Below are positions 18,603 to 28,279 of a DNA stretch of 64,000 nucleotides, one piece after another (position 1 is the first letter of the stretch; each line of letters begins with the position of its first letter). The stretch spans positions 373,324 through 437,323 of the forward strand of contig NZ_KE150421.1 in the NCBI RefSeq assembly GCF_000411295.1, given 5' to 3'. Both the position numbers and the translations under genes were made by a program. Source of the DNA: Paenisporosarcina sp. HGH0030 (lineage in GTDB: Bacteria; Bacillota; Bacilli; Bacillales_A; Planococcaceae). Below the pieces are notes generated by a model. That model was not told the DNA's origin, made no database searches, and saw nothing but the letters and a program-made list of their open reading frames with translations.

Positions 18603-19465
18603 TATCAGCACTGATTAACTATGAATTTTTACAAAATGCGTTTGCATCAGGAATCATCATAGGCTTGATTGCGCCACTTCTTGGCGTGTTCATCGTCGTT
18701 AGGAGACTATCGCTTATTGCAGATGCTCTCAGTCACGTAACTTTAGCAGGAATTGCAGGAAGTTTGTATTTATCTCAAACCACCGCCTTTTTCGCTCTTT
18801 TGAACCCATTATATTTGGGTATTGTTGCAGCTGTTACAGGCTCAGTATTGATTGAAAGATTGCGTCGTTTATATAAACACTATGAGGAACTTGCAATCCC
18901 AATCATTATGTCTGCTGGTATCGGTTTCAGTGCCATTTTTATTTCATTGGCCAATGGATTTAGTTCCGATTTATTCGGTTATTTGTTTGGCTCTGTATCG
19001 GCGGTCAGTCGACAAGATTTATGGATAGTTCTGATCATTGCTTTGATTGTCGTCGTATTTTTGTTGATGTTTTATAAGGAATTATTTTTATTATCATTCG
19101 ACGAGGAATATGCAAAAGCTTCAGGTCTTCCAGCGAAATGGGTTCACTTATTGTTTATGGTTGTTACAGCGCTCGTCATTGCTGCGAGCATGCGGATTGT
19201 GGGAATTCTCCTTGTATCATCTTTGATGACCTTACCTGTTGCAGCAAGCATGCGTCTTGCTAAAGGTTTTAAACAAGCTATCCTGTATGCCGTTTTGTTT
19301 GGCGAAGCTGCAGTGATTATTGGTCTTGTGATTGCATTTTATTTAAATATCGCACCAGGTGGAACAATCGTTGTGACATCCATCGCCATATTACTGCTTG
19401 TATTAATCGGTAAAAAGATATGGTTGGGTGTCGTCACGAAAAATGAAAGGGGTCGTCTCGTATGA
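18599..19465 (+). CDS. zurM: Zinc ABC transporter, permease
   Basis: The 288-residue protein belongs to the ABC-3 permease family (ZnuB/AdcB) with about eight hydrophobic segments. [15 protein letters not shown] near residues 37-51 and the ASGLPAKWV loop, which contacts the ATPase, are family hallmarks; [19 protein letters not shown] follows. It forms the membrane channel for zinc with ZurA. ATGA overlaps join it to both neighbours, so the three genes are tightly coupled. Confidence 0.93.
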   Translation: MISALINYEFLQNAFASGIIIGLIAPLLGVFIVVRRLSLIADALSHVTLAGIAGSLYLSQTTAFFALLNPLYLGIVAAVTGSVLIERLRRLYKHYEELAIPIIMSAGIGFSAIFISLANGFSSDLFGYLFGSVSAVSRQDLWIVLIIALIVVVFLLMFYKELFLLSFDEEYAKASGLPAKWVHLLFMVVTALVIAASMRIVGILLVSSLMTLPVAASMRLAKGFKQAILYAVLFGEAAVIIGLVIAFYLNIAPGGTIVVTSIAILLLVLIGKKIWLGVVTKNERGRLV

Positions 19466-19872
19466 ATATTACGAAGGCATGGGACCTATTAAAAGAAAAT
19501 GGTTATAAAAAAACAGATAAGCGAGAACAAATATTGAATTTATTTAAAGACAATGAACGATATTTGACTGCCCGTGACTTGTTGGACGTGATGAAGAAAG
19601 ATTATCCTGGCATGAGCTATGACACAATCTATCGAAATTTAAGTACTTTTGTGGAGTTAGGAATTTTAGAAGAAACCGAACTGTCAGGTGAACGCCATTT
19701 CAGAATGCAGTGTGAAACGGATCATCACCATCATCATTTCATTTGCATGACTTGTAGCAAAATCAAGGAAGTCCATATATGCCCAATGGATCTGCTACAG
19801 GAAACACTGCCGGCTTATCAGATTGAAAATCATAAGTTCGAAATCTACGGTAAATGTCCAGAGTGTCAGTAA
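19462..19872 (+). CDS. zur: Zinc uptake regulator Zur (Fur family)
   Basis: A 136-residue Fur-family repressor. The N-terminal winged helix includes [13 protein letters not shown] for DNA recognition. The metal sites include DHHHHHFIC and two CXXC pairs, CMTC and CPEC, which hold the structural zinc. It senses zinc and, by location and the Zur box at 17791, controls its own operon. The His-rich stretch is typical of Zur rather than PerR or Fur. ATG overlaps the zurM stop. Confidence 0.94.
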   Translation: MNITKAWDLLKENGYKKTDKREQILNLFKDNERYLTARDLLDVMKKDYPGMSYDTIYRNLSTFVELGILEETELSGERHFRMQCETDHHHHHFICMTCSKIKEVHICPMDLLQETLPAYQIENHKFEIYGKCPECQ

Positions 19873-19881
19873 ACTATATAT

Positions 19882-19913
19882 AAAAAGCGTGAGGCCTAGG
19901 CCTCACGCTTTTT
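19882..19913. terminator. Bidirectional terminator, zur and yqfW
   Basis: A perfect palindrome, AAAAAGCGTGAGGCCT and its complement, lies between convergent genes; it includes the final codons of yqfW. Confidence 0.93.
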
Positions 19914-20481
19914 GTTTAAGAAATGTATGTTGGATCCAGCTGTCTGCTTCAAGCCAGTTATTCACGCGAATCACGCCATTTGGAACAGGTTGCTGATTAT
20001 ACGGCGTATTGAACAATAACACAGGAATGTTCAACTCTTCGGCGATGCCAACTGCATTGTCATGTTTATCTTCAAAAAACACATCAATTTCAAAATTTCT
20101 TGCCGTTTGAATCTTATCATGTGTCCCAATCAGTTCGATATGATCGTACTCAAGATTTTGTTCAATAAACCATTGCAAGGTGACGTCGCGAACATTGTGA
20201 CCACGTGCCGATATGAAATACAACTCGTGCTGTTTCTTCCATGCAGTTAATATTGCGTGTGCATCCACTTGAATAGGGGATGTCGCATAAATTTCAGGTT
20301 CTGCTTGCTTGAACCATTTATAAAAATCTTCCGTTGTAACAGGAAAAGCTTTCGTTAAATCGTATTCTTTAATATCATCCAGTACCAAGTTACATTCAAA
20401 AGCTTTATTGATATGGGGCAGTAAAGAAGTCGGGCATGTGACCGTACCATCTATATCGATGCCAAATCGGTAGTTAGACAT
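19903..20481 (-). CDS. yqfW: HAD-superfamily 5'-nucleotidase-like protein
   Basis: The 192-residue protein shows HAD motif I, GIDIDGTVTCP (nucleophile and acid/base aspartates), motif II FISARG, and motif III/IV FFEDKHDNA. This matches the YqfW/NT5C-type putative nucleotidases. It probably dephosphorylates a nucleotide or similar small molecule in the cytoplasm; substrate is unproven. Its last codons lie in the palindromic terminator shared with zur. ispG lies 14 bases upstream on the same strand. Confidence 0.82.
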   Translation of the reverse strand: MSNYRFGIDIDGTVTCPTSLLPHINKAFECNLVLDDIKEYDLTKAFPVTTEDFYKWFKQAEPEIYATSPIQVDAHAILTAWKKQHELYFISARGHNVRDVTLQWFIEQNLEYDHIELIGTHDKIQTARNFEIDVFFEDKHDNAVGIAEELNIPVLLFNTPYNQQPVPNGVIRVNNWLEADSWIQHTFLKQKA

Positions 20482-20495
20482 ATGCTAAAACTCCT

Positions 20496-21602
20496 TTACG
20501 CGTTTAATTTTTCTTTTTCCTGTTTGTCGAAGTATTCTTGTGCAATCTTATCGATTTCCACTTTCAATTCTTCTACCATAGTTGCTTCTGGCACTTTACG
20601 GACTGTTTTTCCTTTCATGAACAACAATCCTTCGCCACGAGCACCTGCAATGCCGATATCGGCTTCACGGGCTTCCCCTGGTCCATTTACCGCACAACCA
20701 AGAACAGCGACCTTAATCGGTGCTTTAATAGTGGAAATGTATTCTTCCACTTCATTCGCAATGGAAATCAAGTCGATTTCAATTCGACCGCAAGTTGGGC
20801 ATGAAATCAATGTTGCTGCATTTGATGAAAGTCCAAACACTTTTAATAACTCACGTGCAACTTTTATCTCTTCGACTGGATCTGCACTCAAAGACACTCG
20901 TAATGTGTTACCGATTCCGTGGCTTAATAGTGCACCAAGTCCGGCAGCACTCTTGATTGATCCGTTGACTAAAGTACCTGATTCCGTAATCCCAAGGTGG
21001 AGCGGGTAGTCGAATGCTTGTGAAGCTTTCACATAAGCTTCAATTGCCAAACTCACATCAGAAGCTTTTAAAGATACGATAATATCATGGAAATCCAAGT
21101 CTTCTAGAATTTTGATATGATGCAGTGCACTTTCAACCATACCGTCGGCAGTAGGATAGCCATACTTCTCGATGATTTTGCGTTCAAGTGATCCAGCATT
21201 TACACCAATACGGATTGGAATGCCTTTCGCTTTAGCTGCATTAACAACAGCTTCCACTTTTTCACGTCGACCAATGTTACCCGGATTGATACGGATTTTA
21301 TCCGCGCCATTTTCAATGGCTTTCAATGCTAATTTATAATCAAAATGAATATCCACAACAAGTGGAATATGAATACGTTTTTTAATTTCAGCAATAGCAT
21401 CAGCAGCACGGTCGTCCGGACATGCAACGCGAACAATTTGACATCCCGCTTCTTCCAGACGCAGAATTTCTGCAACTGTTGCTTCAACATCATGTGTTTT
21501 TGTTGTGGTCATACTTTGTATGAATAGTTCATTACTGCCACCAATTGTAATTTCGCCGACACGAACCGGTCGAGTTTTGGAACGGTGAATAATTTCACTC
21601 AT
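20496..21602 (-). CDS. ispG: 4-hydroxy-3-methylbut-2-en-1-yl diphosphate synthase
   Basis: IspG makes HMBPP, the substrate of IspH, from MEcPP using a [4Fe-4S] cluster. Cluster cysteines are in SCPTCGR and [11 protein letters not shown], with the conserved Glu after NGPG as fourth ligand. The TIM-barrel half contains [10 protein letters not shown] and [11 protein letters not shown] at 21602 follows AAAAGGAG and gives 368 residues, the normal Bacillus length; upstream in-frame codons lack a ribosome site. ispH is at 13.5 kb in the same orientation. Confidence 0.96.
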   Translation of the reverse strand: MSEIIHRSKTRPVRVGEITIGGSNELFIQSMTTTKTHDVEATVAEILRLEEAGCQIVRVACPDDRAADAIAEIKKRIHIPLVVDIHFDYKLALKAIENGADKIRINPGNIGRREKVEAVVNAAKAKGIPIRIGVNAGSLERKIIEKYGYPTADGMVESALHHIKILEDLDFHDIIVSLKASDVSLAIEAYVKASQAFDYPLHLGITESGTLVNGSIKSAAGLGALLSHGIGNTLRVSLSADPVEEIKVARELLKVFGLSSNAATLISCPTCGRIEIDLISIANEVEEYISTIKAPIKVAVLGCAVNGPGEAREADIGIAGARGEGLLFMKGKTVRKVPEATMVEELKVEIDKIAQEYFDKQEKEKLNA

Positions 21603-21697
21603 GAAAATTCTCTCCTTTTCGGGCTCATAGCCTTCACTATTCTTTATTTTAGCAGTCATGAAAAGGATATGACAAGGAAGAAACGTTACTTGGAAAA

Positions 21698-22030
21698 TTA
21701 TGAGCAAGATAATGGCATGTCTTTGTAAATTGGAACCTTTATTATTTCTCCTGCTTGCAATGCTTGGTTTCGCAAATGAGGATTTTCTTTATAGAAAGCT
21801 TCCAACCGTTCGGGGAAGCTCACCCATACTTCTGAAGGGTACACGCCAAACAATGACAATACGGTATCTCCTTCGAGAGCTTGAACAGGAAACACATCAT
21901 AGTCTTCTTGTTGAACGCAATCAGGTTCTGTCTTTGTAAAAGCAGCCAGAGAGATTGTGCCATCGAGTAAATCTACTTTAATAATATAAGAAAGCAATAA
22001 TATTGAGATTGCTAGTCCAATAATGCGCAT
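21698..22030 (-). CDS. yqfZ: LysM-like membrane-anchored protein YqfZ
   Basis: This 110-residue protein starts with a membrane anchor ([17 protein letters not shown]) and then has a LysM-like region with the [12 protein letters not shown] and [11 protein letters not shown] motifs, suggesting a cell-wall or spore-associated location. It lies beside ispG as yqfZ does in B. subtilis. ATG at 22030 follows AAGGGGG. The role is unknown; the LysM call rests on short motifs. Confidence 0.72.
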   Translation of the reverse strand: MRIIGLAISILLLSYIIKVDLLDGTISLAAFTKTEPDCVQQEDYDVFPVQALEGDTVLSLFGVYPSEVWVSFPERLEAFYKENPHLRNQALQAGEIIKVPIYKDMPLSCS

Positions 22031-22082
22031 AAAAAAATCCCCCTTTGTACAACAACTTATGCTGAACAAAGAAGGAATATAC

Positions 22083-22580
22083 TTATTTTTTGGGATAATA
22101 TTTTAGGGCAAGCACTAAATAGATTACACATACGATTGAAGTGCTGATGGTAATCCATCCGTCTGAAAGGTTTGTAAATAAGAAAGCAATTGATAGCACA
22201 GTTGGTACGGTATAGGCAAATGCTGTGGTGCGCCAAACATGCCGGTAATCTCCTCGGCGTTTCCAAACTTTCAAAATCATCATTCCGACGAAAGCCATTA
22301 TACTGATTCGGACAAACAATAATAGAGTGGACATGATAAATTGAGTAATAAAGGCAAAGGGATACAGAATCCATTCCATGTCTTCTACATAATCTATCAA
22401 ACCAACTATAGAAGAAGAGTCATCTACCAATCCAGACGTAAATTGTATGAACGAAAGGATAGACAGTATGGTGACAAATAAAAACACATATAAAAGGACT
22501 TTGCCTATGGGCAGAAGCCGGAAAGCGGCAATTTTTTTCGGGCTGGTTATGGAAGCTAAGAATAGTTGCATGATTGACAA
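22083..22580 (-). CDS. yqgB: DUF1189 membrane protein
   Basis: The protein has about four hydrophobic helices. The N-terminal ITSPKKIAAFRLLPIGKVLLYVF resembles the SPKxIAxFR start of DUF1189 proteins such as YqgB. It should sit in the cytoplasmic membrane; function is unknown. I chose TTG at 22580, eight bases from AAGGAG, over a GTG at 22589 that is part of the ribosome site. It is divergent from the Na/phosphate symporter gene. Confidence 0.8.
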   Translation of the reverse strand: MSIMQLFLASITSPKKIAAFRLLPIGKVLLYVFLFVTILSILSFIQFTSGLVDDSSSIVGLIDYVEDMEWILYPFAFITQFIMSTLLLFVRISIMAFVGMMILKVWKRRGDYRHVWRTTAFAYTVPTVLSIAFLFTNLSDGWITISTSIVCVIYLVLALKYYPKK

Positions 22581-22701
22581 GAAAATCACTCCTTATAAGC
22601 TATCATACTACTTTCCATAGATAGATTTTAAGAATTATTTGTACAAATTACGTACAAAGCTGCCCTGATTGTTAAGTTCTTGTAAATATTTAATGAAGTT
22701 C

Positions 22702-22731
22702 TTTACAATCATTTGTCGAATTCTTCATAAT
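22702..22731 (+). promoter_or_regulatory. Promoter, possible weak Pho box
   Basis: TTTACA (22702-22707) and CATAAT (22726-22731) are 18 bp apart. TTTACA, TTGTCG and TTCATA recur at 11-bp intervals (22702, 22713, 22724), the period of PhoP boxes, but the second and third copies are poor matches. Confidence 0.4.
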
Positions 22732-22774
22732 GGGGACTGTTGATAATTGTACATACAGGGGTTGAAATTGAATC

Positions 22775-24406
22775 GTGGAACTTAATTGGCAAGAAATGAT
22801 GTTTCAATTCATTGGAGGTCTAGGGATCTTCTTGTTCTCTATCAAATACATGGGTGACGGCCTGCAAAAAGCAGCAGGTGATCGATTACGTGATATATTA
22901 GATCGATTTACGACGAACCCATTTATGGGTGTTTTAGTCGGGATTGCGGTTACAGTATTAATTCAATCCAGTTCAGGTACGACTGTCATAACCGTAGGTC
23001 TTGTCAGTGCTGGATTTATGACGTTAAAACAAGCAATCGGTGTCATCATGGGAGCCAATATAGGTACAACAGTCACTGCTTTCATTATAGGGTTTGATGT
23101 GGGAGAATACGCTTTGCCCGTTATGGCAATAGGTGCTTTCCTGATTTTCTTTTTCAAGAAAAGCCAGATTCAAAATTTGGGAGAAGTTATTTTCGGTTTC
23201 GGTGGTTTGTTTTTAGGAATGGAATTAATGAGCGGGGGAATGAAACCTCTTAGCGAATTACCAGCATTTATCGATTTAACCGTCAATATGAGAGAACATT
23301 CCATTCTAGGCGTAATTGTCGGAACGGTATTTACATTAATCGTTCAAAGTTCAAGTGCAACAGTCGGAATTCTTCAAGGTTTGTATTCAGAAGGGGTTTT
23401 AAATCTGGATGCGTCACTACCGGTTCTCTTCGGAGATAATATCGGAACAACCATTACAGCTGTATTCGCATCAATTGGTGCTTCGATTGCAGCTCGACGC
23501 GCAGCAGCTACACACGTTTTATTTAATGTGGTAGGTACAATTATTTTTATGATGATTTTAGAACCTTTCACTATGTATGTTGAATGGTTGTCTGGCGTTT
23601 TAGATATAGGAGAAAAAATGCAAATTGCTTTTGCACATGGTACGTTCAATGTAGCCAACACCATTATTCAATTTCCATTCATCGGTGCATGGGCATACCT
23701 TGTAACGAAATTAATTCCAGGCGAAGAAGTAACGATAGAATATAAACCGAAGCATTTAGATCCACACTTTATCGAGACAGCTCCTTCCATTGCTATCGGA
23801 CAAGCGAAAGAAGAAATTTTGCGTATGGGTCGCTTCAGTGTTCAAGGATTGCAGGAGTCCTTTGAATATTTGAAAACACATAATAAAAAACATGCAGAAA
23901 CGGGTTACCAGCTAGAAGATGCCATTAATAATCTGGATAACAAAATCACGGATTATTTAGTGAAAATTTCAGCTGAATCTATTTCCAAAGCAGACTCTAC
24001 TCGACATATTATGTTAATGGAAACCGTTCGTGATATCGAACGGGTTGGTGATCATTTTGATAACATTATTGAGTTGATTGACTACCAGGAAGTTAACCGT
24101 CTTAAGTTAACGGACGATGCGATTAAAGATTTGACAGAAATGTTCACATTAACGATAGGAACTGTTGAAAAAGCATTGGAAGCATTGGACACAAACAGCC
24201 TTGGATTGGCCCGTGAAGTAGCGGAGCAGGAAGATTTAATTGATAAAATGGAACGTAAATTCCGTAAAAAGCATATTTTACGTCTAAATGAAGGCATATG
24301 TTCACCTCAAGCGGGGATGGTCTTTGTGGATATTGTTAGTAACCTGGAACGAATCGGTGATCACGCTGTCAACATTGCGGAGGCAGTATTAGGTAAGAGA
24401 GCATAA
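22775..24406 (+). CDS. Na/Pi cotransporter family protein with PhoU-like domain
   Basis: The 543-residue protein has two Na/Pi-cotransporter repeats with the diagnostic QSSS motifs (VLIQSSSGTT near residue 66 and LIVQSSSATV near 192), GANIGTT and GDNIGTT, then about 200 cytoplasmic residues forming a PhoU-like helical domain (ERVGDHFDNI, ERIGDHAVNI). It probably moves phosphate with sodium. The start is GTG at 22775 with a distant AGGGG. B. subtilis has a relative (YqeW) elsewhere. It appears monocistronic and ends at a long hairpin. Confidence 0.88.
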   Translation: MELNWQEMMFQFIGGLGIFLFSIKYMGDGLQKAAGDRLRDILDRFTTNPFMGVLVGIAVTVLIQSSSGTTVITVGLVSAGFMTLKQAIGVIMGANIGTTVTAFIIGFDVGEYALPVMAIGAFLIFFFKKSQIQNLGEVIFGFGGLFLGMELMSGGMKPLSELPAFIDLTVNMREHSILGVIVGTVFTLIVQSSSATVGILQGLYSEGVLNLDASLPVLFGDNIGTTITAVFASIGASIAARRAAATHVLFNVVGTIIFMMILEPFTMYVEWLSGVLDIGEKMQIAFAHGTFNVANTIIQFPFIGAWAYLVTKLIPGEEVTIEYKPKHLDPHFIETAPSIAIGQAKEEILRMGRFSVQGLQESFEYLKTHNKKHAETGYQLEDAINNLDNKITDYLVKISAESISKADSTRHIMLMETVRDIERVGDHFDNIIELIDYQEVNRLKLTDDAIKDLTEMFTLTIGTVEKALEALDTNSLGLAREVAEQEDLIDKMERKFRKKHILRLNEGICSPQAGMVFVDIVSNLERIGDHAVNIAEAVLGKRA

Positions 24407-24412
24407 AATGAC

Positions 24413-24472
24413 ATCTCCTCTGGTGCTTTACATCTTGCAAAATGTAAGGCACGATTAAGAGGAGATTTTTTT
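24413..24472 (+). terminator. Long terminator hairpin
   Basis: ATCTCCTCT and AGAGGAGAT form the base, and GTGCTTTACAT and ATGTAAGGCAC the upper stem, followed by seven T residues. Confidence 0.88.
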
Positions 24473-24486
24473 ATTGGAGGGAAATA

Positions 24487-24966
24487 ATGGAAATTTTTGG
24501 CTGGGGACTTATCATTATTAGTTTTGTTATTGGATTCATTGGACTCGTCTACCCAATCATTCCATCTGTAATTTTTATCGTAGGTGGATTTTTATTGTAT
24601 GGGGTGTTTTTCTCGTTCGCTGAACTCCCTTGGTGGTTCTGGTTAATTGAAGTATTATTTGTCATTTTACTTTTTGGAGCCGATATGATGGCAAATGCAT
24701 TCGGCGTGAAAAAATATGGTGGGAGTAAAGCCGGTATATGGGGGAGTACAATTGGGTTATTAATAGGACCTATTGTTTTGCCGTTTGCAGGAATTATTCT
24801 AGGGCCTTTTTTAGGAGCGATTATTGCCGAGCTCCTTTTTGCTCGCACATCCATCAAACAAGCAATTAAAACTGGGTTTGGATCAGTAATTGGGTTCCTG
24901 ACTTCGGTTATTACAAAGGGTATCGTGCAAATCGTCATGATTGTCATTTTCTTTTGGGTTGTCTGA
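24487..24966 (+). CDS. yqgC: DUF456 membrane protein YqgC
   Basis: This 159-residue, very hydrophobic protein has a first segment with GLVYPIIPS and glycine-rich helices (GPIVLPFAGIILGPFLGAIIAELLF) typical of DUF456. About four membrane helices are expected. In B. subtilis yqgC lies beside sodA, as here. Function is unknown. GGAGGG precedes the ATG. Confidence 0.85.
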   Translation: MEIFGWGLIIISFVIGFIGLVYPIIPSVIFIVGGFLLYGVFFSFAELPWWFWLIEVLFVILLFGADMMANAFGVKKYGGSKAGIWGSTIGLLIGPIVLPFAGIILGPFLGAIIAELLFARTSIKQAIKTGFGSVIGFLTSVITKGIVQIVMIVIFFWVV

Positions 24967-25085
24967 TATTCAGTCGAAAGACTGAATTCACAAAATTGCA
25001 TTGATAATATTTGAACGAGAGAACTTATTTTGATACGCTATTAAATGTAAAAACTAATTAGAGATCCTTTAGGAGGAAATGACAC

Positions 25086-25694
25086 ATGGCTTACGAATTA
25101 CCACAACTCCCTTACGCGTATGACGCACTAGAACCACATATTGACAAAGAAACAATGAATATTCACCACACGAAACACCATAACGCATATGTAACAAATC
25201 TTAACAACGCTCTTGCTGGTCACGATGACCTTCTTAGCAAATCAGTTGAAGAATTGATTGCAAACCTTGATGCAGTTCCTGAATCTGCTCGTACTGCAGT
25301 TCGTAACAACGGTGGCGGTCACGCCAACCATTCATTGTTCTGGGAATTATTATCTCCTAACGGTGGTGGAAACCCATCAGGCGCATTGGCTGAAGCAATT
25401 GATGCGAAATTTGGTGGCTTTGAATCATTCAAAGAAGAGTTTGCTAAAGCAGCAACAACTCGCTTCGGTTCTGGCTGGGCTTGGTTATCAGTTAAAAACG
25501 GTGAATTAGAATTAACTTCTACACCAAACCAGGACTCTCCGATTATGGAAGGTTCTACACCTATTCTTGGTTTAGATGTTTGGGAGCACGCGTATTACCT
25601 AAACTATCAAAACCGTCGTCCTGACTACATTGGCGCTTTCTGGAATGTAGTAAACTGGGATGAAGTATCAAAACGATACGAATCTGCTAAATAA
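25086..25694 (+). CDS. sodA: Superoxide dismutase (Mn type)
   Basis: SodA converts superoxide to peroxide and oxygen in the cytoplasm. All four metal ligands are visible: His27, His82, Asp164 and His168 (DVWEHAYY). GGGHANH and the C-terminal NWDEVSKRY are family hallmarks, and manganese is the likely metal. The 202-residue length is standard. AGGAGG lies ten bases before the ATG. The gene body uses an apparently more highly expressed codon set than its neighbours. A structured repeat follows its stop codon. Confidence 0.97.
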   Translation: MAYELPQLPYAYDALEPHIDKETMNIHHTKHHNAYVTNLNNALAGHDDLLSKSVEELIANLDAVPESARTAVRNNGGGHANHSLFWELLSPNGGGNPSGALAEAIDAKFGGFESFKEEFAKAATTRFGSGWAWLSVKNGELELTSTPNQDSPIMEGSTPILGLDVWEHAYYLNYQNRRPDYIGAFWNVVNWDEVSKRYESAK

Positions 25695-25696
25695 TA

Positions 25697-25812
25697 AGAA
25701 AAGCGTAAAGTGCCACTCTAGCTCGACCCCGACGGTGGAAATAACGAATCGAAAACCTGTTTTCGAATGAGTTACTAAAGCGGAGGTGCGAGCTGGCGCT
25801 TGAAGCTAGACA
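25697..25812 (+). repeat. Structured 3' repeat (family B), copy 1
   Basis: The 116-bp element starts just after sodA. It runs from AAAGCGTAAAGTGCC to GGCGCTTGAAGCTAGACA. AAGTGCCA pairs with TGGCGCTT, AGCTCG with CGAGCT, and TCGAAAA with TTTTCGA inside, so the RNA would fold into one long branched hairpin. The same ends bound the copy at 57072-57169. Confidence 0.65.
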
Positions 25813-25833
25813 AATTATCGATAAATGAAACAT

Positions 25834-25872
25834 AACACACACTCATTTCGTTAAATGAGTGTGTGTTTTTTT
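25834..25872 (+). terminator. Terminator after sodA and the repeat
   Basis: ACACACACTCATTT and AAATGAGTGTGTGT form a perfect 14-bp stem followed by T residues. Confidence 0.93.
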
Positions 25873-25926
25873 GCGCAAAATGATATACTACATTACAGTT
25901 AGAAAGCTAGAAGGAGGACTGCGGCA

Positions 25927-28128
25927 GTGCGCAAAACATCAAAAAAGAGAGCGGCAAGTGCAAAGGCAAAACACCTCGCAAATGTCGCATTTCGAATGAA
26001 TATCCTCTTTTTCTCCATCTTTTTGTTATTCTCTATCCTCATTTTACGCCTCGGATATTTACAGATTGTCAAAGGAGAAGATTTCGTCCGTGAACTGAAA
26101 AGAACGGAAGAGGTACCTGTTAATACAAGTGTTCCAAGAGGAAGAATATATGATAGTGCAGGGCGTATTTTAGTAGATAATGAACCTAAAAATGCAATTA
26201 CGTATACTAAATTGCAAACGACCAAACAAGAGGAAATGTTAACTATTGCTGAACAGTTGGCAAAGTTAATCGAGAAAGAGACAGACAGTGTGACATTGCG
26301 GGATAAACAGGATTATTGGATTCAACTACATAAAGAAGAAGCTTATGAAAAAGTATCCAAGAAAGAAGAAAACAAATTGTTGGCGGACGAAACACTTTCG
26401 TCAGCGGATTTGCAGAAACAAATCGACAAATTGGTAAGAGAGCGGATTACAGAAAAAGAACTTGCCACTATAACTGATCAGCAACTTGAAGTTCTGGCTA
26501 TATATCGCGAAATGGCATCGGGGTATGCATTATCACCACAAATCATTAAAAGTGAAAATGTGACACCTGAAGAATTTGCACGTGTTTCTGAGCGATTGAC
26601 AGAAATGGTAGGAGTCAATACCACGACCGATTGGGTTCGAGTTCCTAAATCACCACTTGCTATTTTAGGTCGTACCACATCCCCGAAAGAAGGGATTCCA
26701 AGGTCCCAACTGGACTATTACATCTCGCGTGATTACACGAGAAATGACCGGGTAGGTCGCAGTTATATTGAACAGCAGTATGAAGATATCCTACAAGGTC
26801 AGAAAACCGTTGTGAAAAATATTACTGACGGAAAAGGTACAGTAACCGAAACGGAAACAGTCTTTGAAGGTCAACCTGGAAAAGATCTAGTGTTAACAAT
26901 CGATAGCGAGTTTCAAGCGAAAGTTGAAAGTTTAGTAGAAACGAAAATCTTGGAACTGAAAAAGAAAAATGGTTCAAACTTATTGGACCGTGCCTTTGTT
27001 GTTGTAATGGATCCTAATACAGGTGAAGTAATATCAATGGTAGGAAAACAACTTGGGAAAGATGAGAACGGTAAACAGGTAGTCAATGATTATGCATATG
27101 GAACGTTCACCACTTCCTATGAAATAGGCTCAGTCATTAAACCAGCAACAATTCTCACCGGTTACGACCAAGGTGTTCTTGAAATGAACGAAGTTATGAT
27201 AGATGAACCGATTAGAATTAAAGGTACAAAGCCGAAAAGTTCGATTTTCAATCGATCTTCAAGAATTCCCATGAGTGACCTGCAGGCACTTGAAAGGTCT
27301 TCGAACGTTTATATGTTTAAAATTGGTTTCCGCTTAGCCAATGCCATTTACCGACCTGATCAACCCATCGATATTGATGAGGCTGCATTTGGTACGCTAC
27401 GTAATTCCTATGCACAATTCGGCTTAGGTGTTCCAACAGGGATTGACTTGCCTGGCGAAGCTACCGGTTTTAAGGGGAAAGAATTGAAGGCAGGGAAACT
27501 GCTGGATTTAACGATTGGTCAATTTGATACATATACTCCGTTACAAATGGCGCAATATGTATCCACGATTGCCAACGGCGGAAGTCGTATTCAACCACAT
27601 GTTGTGAAAGAAATCAGAAAACCTTCTTCTGACGGTATTACGATGGGTCCACTTGTCACAGAAATAGGTCCGACCGTAATGAATCGTATTAACAATACGC
27701 AAAGTCAAATAGAACATATCAAAAAAGGGATGAACCGTGTTTACTACGGCAATCAAGGCTCTGCGAGATCATATTTTGGGGATGCACCATACCAGGCTGC
27801 CGGGAAAACCGGAACTGCCCAAGTAGTTTATTACGGGCCGAAAGAAGATTACTGGGGAGACAATACAATCAACTCCACACACATCGGTTTTGCACCATTT
27901 GATAATCCTGAAATCGCTTATGCCGTCATGATTCCATGGGCGCCATATCATAATGGCGTGTATGAAAGTTCGGGAACAATTCTTGCCCGTGAAGTCGTCG
28001 ATGCTTATTTTGCGATACAAAAGGAAAATGGCAAAACTGAAGAAAACGAATCATCAACACTGAAAACTATCAAACCTGCATTTTCAACTACTGAAATAGA
28101 AGAAGATACCGAAAAATCAGTTGAATAA
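25927..28128 (+). CDS. pbpA: Penicillin-binding protein 2 family transpeptidase
   Basis: This class B PBP crosslinks peptidoglycan during side-wall synthesis. A basic N-terminus and one transmembrane helix precede a dimerisation domain with RGRIYDSAGRILVDN, then the transpeptidase domain with the three active-site motifs SVIK (Ser402-Lys405), SSN (458-460) and KTGT (627-630). Length 733 fits PbpA/PbpH of Bacillus. The start is GTG at 25927 after AGGAGG. Its terminator abuts the Pho box of pstS, as pbpA-pst in B. subtilis. Confidence 0.95.
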   Translation: MRKTSKKRAASAKAKHLANVAFRMNILFFSIFLLFSILILRLGYLQIVKGEDFVRELKRTEEVPVNTSVPRGRIYDSAGRILVDNEPKNAITYTKLQTTKQEEMLTIAEQLAKLIEKETDSVTLRDKQDYWIQLHKEEAYEKVSKKEENKLLADETLSSADLQKQIDKLVRERITEKELATITDQQLEVLAIYREMASGYALSPQIIKSENVTPEEFARVSERLTEMVGVNTTTDWVRVPKSPLAILGRTTSPKEGIPRSQLDYYISRDYTRNDRVGRSYIEQQYEDILQGQKTVVKNITDGKGTVTETETVFEGQPGKDLVLTIDSEFQAKVESLVETKILELKKKNGSNLLDRAFVVVMDPNTGEVISMVGKQLGKDENGKQVVNDYAYGTFTTSYEIGSVIKPATILTGYDQGVLEMNEVMIDEPIRIKGTKPKSSIFNRSSRIPMSDLQALERSSNVYMFKIGFRLANAIYRPDQPIDIDEAAFGTLRNSYAQFGLGVPTGIDLPGEATGFKGKELKAGKLLDLTIGQFDTYTPLQMAQYVSTIANGGSRIQPHVVKEIRKPSSDGITMGPLVTEIGPTVMNRINNTQSQIEHIKKGMNRVYYGNQGSARSYFGDAPYQAAGKTGTAQVVYYGPKEDYWGDNTINSTHIGFAPFDNPEIAYAVMIPWAPYHNGVYESSGTILAREVVDAYFAIQKENGKTEENESSTLKTIKPAFSTTEIEEDTEKSVE

Positions 28129-28133
28129 TATAT

Positions 28134-28177
28134 AAAAAAAAGACCATGATAACTTCAATATCATGGTCTTTTTTTTG
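28134..28177 (+). terminator. Terminator after pbpA
   Basis: AAAAGACCATGATA and TATCATGGTCTTTT form a perfect stem with nine T residues. The T tract runs directly into the Pho box. Confidence 0.93.
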
Positions 28178-28227
28178 TTTACAATTTCTTTACATTCAGT
28201 TTATATGTCCTCAACATTGAACGTTTA
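28178..28227 (+). promoter_or_regulatory. Pho box (PhoP operator) of the pst operon
   Basis: Five hexamers recur with exact 11-bp period: TTTACA (28178), TTTACA (28189), TTTATA (28200), TCAACA (28211) and CGTTTA (28222). The first four resemble the PhoP half-site TTAACA and the last is weak. Such direct repeats bind phosphorylated PhoP upstream of the -10 region, so phosphate starvation should switch on pstS and the genes after it. Confidence 0.85.
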
Positions 28228-28279
28228 AAGTATTGTTTGTAAGGGAAAACAACAACCAACCTTAGGGGGAACTAGACAG

